A stretch of DNA of 64,000 nucleotides from Cephaloticoccus sp. (GTDB lineage: Bacteria > Verrucomicrobiota > Verrucomicrobiia > Opitutales > Opitutaceae): contig JAURHD010000001.1 in NCBI GenBank assembly GCA_030833445.1, positions 124,001 to 188,000 on the forward strand, in the 5' to 3' direction. Under the pieces are notes generated by a model. The model did no database searches. It was not told the DNA's origin and saw nothing but the letters and a program-made list of their open reading frames with translations. Below, one piece after another: positions 58,579 to 64,000 of this stretch. A program made the translations under genes and the position numbers. The first letter of the stretch is position 1. The number at the start of each line of letters is the position of its first letter.

Positions 58579-59703
58579 TCAGCTCAGGCGAACCGGCATG
58601 ATCACGCAGATGAAGCTTTCCAGGGTCTTGAAGACACCGGGGCTTACCTCGTCCTTCACTTCGAAGAAGACCTCGTCCTTGGTCAGGGCGCGGAGCGGAT
58701 CCATGACAAACTGGGGATTGAACGCGACCTGCAGCTCGGGGCCGCTGTAACCAATGGCCATCGATTCGTGGGCTTCGCCGAAATCAGGGCTCTGGGCCGT
58801 GATCTCGAGCAGGTTGCTCGTGAGTTTGATCTTAACCGAATTGGCCTTCTCGCTGCAGACGAGGGCGGCGCGGTGCACGCACTGGAGAAACAGCTCGCGC
58901 TCCAACTTGATGCGCTGGTGGGTCTCTTTGGGAATAACCTGTTGGTAATTCGGATAATTTCCCTCCACTACCTTCGAATAGAGGTAGATACTGTCGATCA
59001 GGCCGCTGCCATCCTTGTCGGTGCCGATCTGGAACGCGGCGCGGCGGTCGTTGAAGTTGATTTTGAGCTTTTCGCCCTTGTCGAGGAGGCGCAGCAGCTC
59101 GCCAACCGTCTTGGCCGGGAGGATAATCGCCCCTGCCGTATCCGCCGGCACGTCCATTTCCTTCGAAATATGGGCGAGGCGGCGGCCATCGGTGGCAACG
59201 AGAGTCAACTTGCCGTCCTTAAAGTTAAAATACACGCCGTTGAGGATGTAGCGCGTCTCGTCGCTGGACTGGGCGTAGGCGACGCTCTTGAGCATCGACG
59301 TGAGCTCGCCCTGTTCGAGGGTGAAGGACTTTTCGTCACCGAACTCTGGCAGCGGAGGAAACTCATCCTTGCCAATGCCCATGATCCGGAAGTTGGAACC
59401 GCCCGAGGTCAATTTGACCTGATGATTGGGCGATGCGTCGACAGAGACGTCCACATTGGGCAATTCGCGCACAATCCCGGCCAAACGTTTGACCGGCAGG
59501 GTCACGGACCCGGTTTCCTTCACTTCGGCCTTAATCTTGCAGCGAATGCCGAGATCGAGGTTGGTGGTGGTCAGGGAAATTTGATCCTTCTCCGCTTCGA
59601 TCAGCACATTGCTCAGGATCGGCATGGTGGCTTTGGAGCCGACCACGTTGAGCACTTGGGCAAGGCCATTGGCGAAATGATCGCGATTGATTTTAAATTT
59701 CAT
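58579..59703 (-). CDS. dnaN: DNA polymerase III subunit beta (sliding clamp)
   Basis: [53 protein letters not shown]...C-terminal VIMPVRLS. Confidence 0.95.
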   Translation of the reverse strand: MKFKINRDHFANGLAQVLNVVGSKATMPILSNVLIEAEKDQISLTTTNLDLGIRCKIKAEVKETGSVTLPVKRLAGIVRELPNVDVSVDASPNHQVKLTSGGSNFRIMGIGKDEFPPLPEFGDEKSFTLEQGELTSMLKSVAYAQSSDETRYILNGVYFNFKDGKLTLVATDGRRLAHISKEMDVPADTAGAIILPAKTVGELLRLLDKGEKLKINFNDRRAAFQIGTDKDGSGLIDSIYLYSKVVEGNYPNYQQVIPKETHQRIKLERELFLQCVHRAALVCSEKANSVKIKLTSNLLEITAQSPDFGEAHESMAIGYSGPELQVAFNPQFVMDPLRALTKDEVFFEVKDEVSPGVFKTLESFICVIMPVRLS

Positions 59704-59930
59704 GGATGCGCGGGGCGGGTGGAAACGTGGAAACTAACAAAGTATAAAAGAATAGCTCTTCAATAGATAATTCTATCCGTATTCATATGAGCGGGGAAAA
59801 AGACCAGTAACAAGGTTCTTCCGCTCTCAAAAGCACCTAAAATGGAGGGGTGAGGAACTCCGAATAAGCGACCAATAACCTCCGGGTTATTCACCGGCCG
59901 GAAGTTGTTGGAGAATTGCTCGGGGCTTGT

Positions 59931-60818
59931 TCACACGCTTTTCGACTCCGCGTTCCGGGCCTGGCGATCGCGGTGCAACTGGCGAAAAATACCAAAGAAA
60001 ATGTAGCCGAGCATCAGGATGAGAATGGCGATCTCCTTGAACACCACCACCACCCCGGCAACGACCAAAAAGAGGATGAAGCTGTTCATGGGCGCGGTCG
60101 TTTGCAGATCCACCTTCTTGCCGCTGGGGTAGCGGACCGTGCTCACCATCAAAAAGGCGATCAGCAGCATCAGGAAGGGCAGGGCGAGCGCCCAACGGTT
60201 GAGCCCCTTGTCGGCCTCGGCCAGGTGAATCAGGAAAAGCACCAAGGCGGCGACCGTCCCGGCGGCGGCGGGCACGGGCAGGCCCATGAAGTCCTTGCTG
60301 TCGTATTCGCTGCTGCGGTGCAGGAGCGGATTGGTGATCACGTTGAACCGGGCCAGCCGGATGGCCGCACAAAGCAGGTAGACGAAACCGACGAACCAAC
60401 CGACGTTGCGGAACCACATGATGCCCTGGGTAGGCGAAATGATGAAGAAGAACATCAGCAGCGCCGGCGCGATGCCGAAGGATATGATATCCGCGAGCGA
60501 ATCGAATTCCGCGCCGAACAGGGATTCGCGTCCTCCCATCCGGGCCAGCCGCCCGTCCAGCATGTCAAAAGCCGCCGCGCCCAAAATAAACCAGACCGCC
60601 ACGCGGTAATGGTCAGTCGGGATGCCGCCAAGGTATTCGCCATCGATCGCAGTTTCCGCCAAGCGTGCCTGGATACAGTTGATCACGGCCATGAAACCAC
60701 AAAAGAGATTTCCCGCCGTCATCAGGTTGGGCAGGAAATAAATCCGGCTGGCCTGCGTGACGTTGTAGGGGTTTTGCGGATCGTCCGGATCACCCGGAGT
60801 TTTGGAAGAGTCGGGCAT
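59931..60818 (-). CDS. pssA: CDP-diacylglycerol--serine O-phosphatidyltransferase
   Basis: LPNLMTAGNLFCGFMAVI; DMLDGRLARMGGRESLFGAEFDSLADIISFGIAPA. Confidence 0.92.
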   Translation of the reverse strand: MPDSSKTPGDPDDPQNPYNVTQASRIYFLPNLMTAGNLFCGFMAVINCIQARLAETAIDGEYLGGIPTDHYRVAVWFILGAAAFDMLDGRLARMGGRESLFGAEFDSLADIISFGIAPALLMFFFIISPTQGIMWFRNVGWFVGFVYLLCAAIRLARFNVITNPLLHRSSEYDSKDFMGLPVPAAAGTVAALVLFLIHLAEADKGLNRWALALPFLMLLIAFLMVSTVRYPSGKKVDLQTTAPMNSFILFLVVAGVVVVFKEIAILILMLGYIFFGIFRQLHRDRQARNAESKSV

Positions 60819-60822
60819 GGGC

Positions 60823-61176
60823 TTATTTTTTGGTCAGGCTCTCAAGGTATTTCCAAAACTTGGAATGCTGCTCGACCAATTGCTGTTCCGAGACCGGCAG
60901 TTTGTTGCGCAGCAGGAAATCCTCCAGCGAATTGCGGTGCAGAATGTAGTGCGTGTGCAGCGTATCATCGACTTGCACGAAATAGAAACGGTAGTCCCCC
61001 GCCCGCAACCGGTAGAAGACCTGCCCGCCGCGGTTGAACCGGCCGAGCGGTTCCCGCGGATGCTCGAGGTCACTTTGCTTCAAGTTGCTGATCGGCTCGA
61101 TGAGCTCCAACTGCAGCAGCTTATCGAGTTGGTTTAACTCGCGCAGGCTTTGCTCGGAAAAAGTGACTTGATACAT
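60823..61176 (-). CDS. RelE/ParE-fold protein (orphan, no antitoxin seen)
   Basis: MYQVTFSEQSLRELNQLDKLLQLELIEPISNL...REPLGRFNRGGQVFYRLRAGDYRFYFVQVDDTLHTHYILHRNSLEDFLL. Confidence 0.7.
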   Translation of the reverse strand: MYQVTFSEQSLRELNQLDKLLQLELIEPISNLKQSDLEHPREPLGRFNRGGQVFYRLRAGDYRFYFVQVDDTLHTHYILHRNSLEDFLLRNKLPVSEQQLVEQHSKFWKYLESLTKK

Positions 61177-61263
61177 GATGCGGTGATGCGGATCGCAGAT
61201 GAAGGTGTAACCAACGGGCGGACCCGGCGTCTTGTGCGTTAACAACCCTCAACCATTAAACCC

Positions 61264-61926
61264 ATGAAAAAGTCTGATTTAACCCCACTCCTAGCGGTCG
61301 CAACGCTATTCCTCGCCACCTCGGCCTTCGCCCAACCCGCCGACCGGCCGGATGAGGCTGGACCCCGCGGTCCCCACCTCAAGAAACTCGACCTCAATCA
61401 CGACGGCAAGATCGATGAAACCGAACGCGCCGCCGCCGAGCAGCAGATGCGGGCCAAGCTCGCTGAAAATCCGCGCATGCTGGCCCGGATCGATACCGAC
61501 CAGGATGGCAAGGTCAGTGACGCCGAATGGACCGCCGCCAAGGAGCACTTCAAGAAAATGCACCGGATGCGTCCGCCGGGTGAAGAAGGTCGCGAAGGTC
61601 GGCAGGCACAAAGGGGCGAATCGCGCGATCCGGAATTCCGCCGCGGCTACCTGCTCGGCAAGTATGATACCAATGGCGATCACAAATTGGATGAGACGGA
61701 ACGCGCCGCCCTCCGCAGTGCCATGGAAGCCAAGAAGCGCGCCGGCATGGAAAAACAACTCGCCCGTCTGAAAGCCGTTGATGCCGACAATGACGGCAAG
61801 ATCAGCGACGCCGAATGGGCGGTGGCCAAGGAAAAATTCAAAGGCGAGCACCCGATGATGGGGGAACACGGGCCCAAGGGTCCGCGTGGACCCGGTATGA
61901 TGCCACCCCCGCCGCCGGAAGAATAA
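61264..61926 (+). CDS. secreted EF-hand protein
   Basis: Signal peptide; four EF-hand loops LNHDGKIDETE, DTDQDGKVSDAE, DTNGDHKLDETE, DADNDGKISDAE. Confidence 0.9.
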   Translation: MKKSDLTPLLAVATLFLATSAFAQPADRPDEAGPRGPHLKKLDLNHDGKIDETERAAAEQQMRAKLAENPRMLARIDTDQDGKVSDAEWTAAKEHFKKMHRMRPPGEEGREGRQAQRGESRDPEFRRGYLLGKYDTNGDHKLDETERAALRSAMEAKKRAGMEKQLARLKAVDADNDGKISDAEWAVAKEKFKGEHPMMGEHGPKGPRGPGMMPPPPPEE

Positions 61927-61955
61927 GAGGCTTCAAAATCCCTGCAGTGGTATTG

Positions 61956-61987
61956 AAGACGGCGGTGCTTTCGGGCCCGCCGTCTTT
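61956..61987 (+). terminator. probable Rho-independent terminator
   Basis: AAGACGGCGG ... CCGCCGTCTTT hairpin after the EF-hand gene. Confidence 0.6.
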
Positions 61988-62025
61988 CGTGTTCCCTTCC
62001 GACGTGTTCCGGGCACACTGACCAC

Positions 62026-63240
62026 ATGCCAGTTACGCTTAAGGATATTCGCGCTGCCCGCCGCCGCATCGCCAACGGGATCATCAAATCGCCCTGTCCT
62101 GAATCCATCCCGCTCTCCGAGATCACCGGCGCCCGCATTTTCTGCAAACTCGATAATTTTCAACGCACCGGTTCATTCAAGGAACGAGGCGCATGCAACG
62201 CGCTGCTCCGGTTGACTCCCGCGCAACGCAAGACCGGCGTCGTCGCGGCGAGTGCCGGCAATCATGCGCTGGGACTCGCTTACCACGGCAAACTACTCGG
62301 CATTCCGGTCACCGTGGTCATGCCGGATTACGCGCCGCTCATCAAGATCACCACCTGTCAGCGGCTCGGCGCCAACGTCATGGTGAAGGGTCGCGACTTT
62401 GTCGAAGCGCGGGCCCTCGCGGATGCCTTGTCGGCGGAGCACGGCTACAAATATATCCACGGCTTTGATCATCCCGACATCATCGCCGGGCAAGGCACCA
62501 TGGGGCTCGAGATCCTGGAGCAGGTGCTGGATGCCGATGCCATTATTTGCCCGATCGGCGGCGGCGGATTGATTGCTGGTTTGTCTCTCGCGGTGAAATC
62601 CTTGCGGAGCAAAGTGCGCGTGATTGGCGTCGAAAGCACCGCGACCGGCAACTACTCCGCGGCCTTGAAGGCCGGCAAACCCGTGCTGCAACCGCGCCGG
62701 CCGACCTTGGCTGACGGTCTCGCCACGTTGACGGTGGGAACCAATGCGTTTGCGATAGCGCGCCAACATGTCGACGAAGTGGTCAAGGTGGATGAGGACG
62801 CGATTGCGTTGGCGATTCTCCGCATGGTTGAGCTCGAGAAAACGGTGGTCGAAGGCGCGGCGGCTACGCCGCTCGCCGCCATGATGTCGGGCAAGCTACC
62901 TCATCTCGCCGGCAAGAAAGTTGTGCTCGCGATCTGTGGCGGCAACATCGACCCGGCGGTGCTCAGTCGCATCATCGAATGTGGTCTCGTTACCGATGGT
63001 CGGCTCACCCGCTTTACCGCGCGAATCAGCGATCGGCCGGGTGGTCTTGCCCGCCTGACGCGCGTGATTGCCGAAAGCGGTGCGAGCGTGAAGGACATCG
63101 CACACGACCGTGCATTCAGTGGTTCCGACGTTTCGGCCGTGCACGTGGTCTGCACCGTCGAAACCCGTGACCGTTCCCATATCCTCGCCCTGCACCGCGC
63201 CCTCAAAAAAAATGGCTTCCCCCTGGTCGTCGCGAAGTGA
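62026..63240 (+). CDS. ilvA: threonine ammonia-lyase with C-terminal ACT domain
   Basis: KLDNFQRTGSFKERGACNALLRL; ASAGNHALGLAYHGK; CPIGGGGLIAGLSLA; ACT-like ARISDRPGGLARLTRVIAESGASV. Confidence 0.92.
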   Translation: MPVTLKDIRAARRRIANGIIKSPCPESIPLSEITGARIFCKLDNFQRTGSFKERGACNALLRLTPAQRKTGVVAASAGNHALGLAYHGKLLGIPVTVVMPDYAPLIKITTCQRLGANVMVKGRDFVEARALADALSAEHGYKYIHGFDHPDIIAGQGTMGLEILEQVLDADAIICPIGGGGLIAGLSLAVKSLRSKVRVIGVESTATGNYSAALKAGKPVLQPRRPTLADGLATLTVGTNAFAIARQHVDEVVKVDEDAIALAILRMVELEKTVVEGAAATPLAAMMSGKLPHLAGKKVVLAICGGNIDPAVLSRIIECGLVTDGRLTRFTARISDRPGGLARLTRVIAESGASVKDIAHDRAFSGSDVSAVHVVCTVETRDRSHILALHRALKKNGFPLVVAK

Positions 63241-64000
63241 ATTTGTCCGGAGGTGGTTGAGCCCGACCTTGATGGTGCTGGGCACGCTGTTCCTCGCGGG
63301 CTGCCAAACCAAACCAACCCCGCCACCGGTTGTGTCGGTCCCGGCTCCCGTGGTCGTGGAACGCACCGAAGATCTCATCATCGTCGCCGGCCAACCGTTT
63401 CACACCGGCACCCGGGTGGTCACTTGGCGCGATCCGGATGGGTTCAACGCCTATGACTTTGTGCCCACCCCGCAGGCCGGAAAAGAAAACCATGGTGAAC
63501 GCCGGTTATCGACCGACGAATCCGTTCCGTCTCCCCAGCTCTGGGATCTCGCCGCCTTGCAGGGGTTCGTTGATCAGTTTGTGCTGCACTACGACAGCGA
63601 GGCTTTCAGTTACCGCACATTTCCCATTCTCCAAAAACGCGGCTTGAGCGCTCACTTCCTGCTCGATGTGGATGGCACGCTATACCAGACCCTCGACCTG
63701 CGCGAGCGCGCCTATCACGCCACGGTAGCCAACAGCCGAGCCATTGGGATCGAGATCGCGAATCCCGGTGCTTATCCTCTGGCTAAGGCCAAGGTCTTGG
63801 CGGCGCGGTATGAAACCGGCGCAACCGGAGAAATCCAGCAGCGCTTTGCAGAAAATGACCGGGTTTTGACCGAGGGGTTTGTCGCGCGCCCGGATCGGGC
63901 CGGGGTGGTGGTGGGCAACATCAACGGATCCGTGGTGCGCCAATACGATTTTACGCCGGAGCAATACGCGGCGCTCATCAAACTCACCGCCGCGCTTCAC
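63212..64000 (+). CDS. N-acetylmuramoyl-L-alanine amidase-like lipoprotein (Amidase_2), truncated by window edge
   Basis: Manual translation: MASPWSSRSEFVRRWLSPTLMVLGTLFLAGCQTK...FVLHYDSEAFSYRTFPILQKRGLSAHFLLDVDGTLYQTLDLRERAYHATVANSRAIGIEIANPG; ATG overlaps the ilvA 3' end. Confidence 0.8.
   Translation, partial: MASPWSSRSEFVRRWLSPTLMVLGTLFLAGCQTKPTPPPVVSVPAPVVVERTEDLIIVAGQPFHTGTRVVTWRDPDGFNAYDFVPTPQAGKENHGERRLSTDESVPSPQLWDLAALQGFVDQFVLHYDSEAFSYRTFPILQKRGLSAHFLLDVDGTLYQTLDLRERAYHATVANSRAIGIEIANPGAYPLAKAKVLAARYETGATGEIQQRFAENDRVLTEGFVARPDRAGVVVGNINGSVVRQYDFTPEQYAALIKLTAALH

Noticed and set aside
59704-59930. possible origin region upstream of dnaN
   Set aside because: AT-richer stretch and one TTATTCACC-like 9-mer, but no cluster of DnaA boxes and no dnaA; insufficient.
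59887-60417. 176-aa minus-strand ORF
   Set aside because: Alternative frame of pssA; the PssA frame is clearly the coding one.
1-64000. CRISPR arrays, tRNA/rRNA genes, prophage or transposase genes
   Set aside because: No regularly spaced repeats, no tRNA T-loop (GGTTCRA) in intergenic regions and no integrase/transposase-like ORF were seen.

Overview
High-GC bacterial chromosome segment with about 57 supportable protein-coding genes and no rRNA, tRNA, CRISPR array, prophage or IS element that I could recognise. The gene mix (PEP-CTERM protein, rhombosortase, OleC/OleD-like pair, repeated intergenic palindromes) suggests Verrucomicrobiota, possibly Opitutaceae; this is inference only. Most content is housekeeping: rpoZ, dnaN, gmk, miaB, rlmN, gnd, aroG, pdxH, pssA, nagB, queE/queC, a moa/moe cluster and a feo operon. 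The points most worth a second look are: (1) a 762-aa natural fusion of a membrane di-iron desaturase/hydroxylase, a Rieske ferredoxin and an NqrF-like reductase; (2) a translationally coupled rhombosortase / rhombotarget-type lipoprotein pair; (3) a LytTR response regulator gene followed by two 16-bp direct repeats with exact 21-bp periodicity upstream of a PEP-CTERM gene; (4) a broken junction joining the 5' part of a solute-binding protein gene to the 3' part of nadB, out of frame; (5) dispersed palindromic repeats that provide start or stop codons, plus a REP-like palindrome inserted in frame in an RNA methyltransferase; (6) tandem multi-TonB_C-domain proteins; (7) an OleC-OleD pair without OleA/OleB nearby; (8) an orphan RelE-like protein and a large uncharacterised EF-hand/TM protein. 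All family assignments come from reading the sequence; no database search was run.
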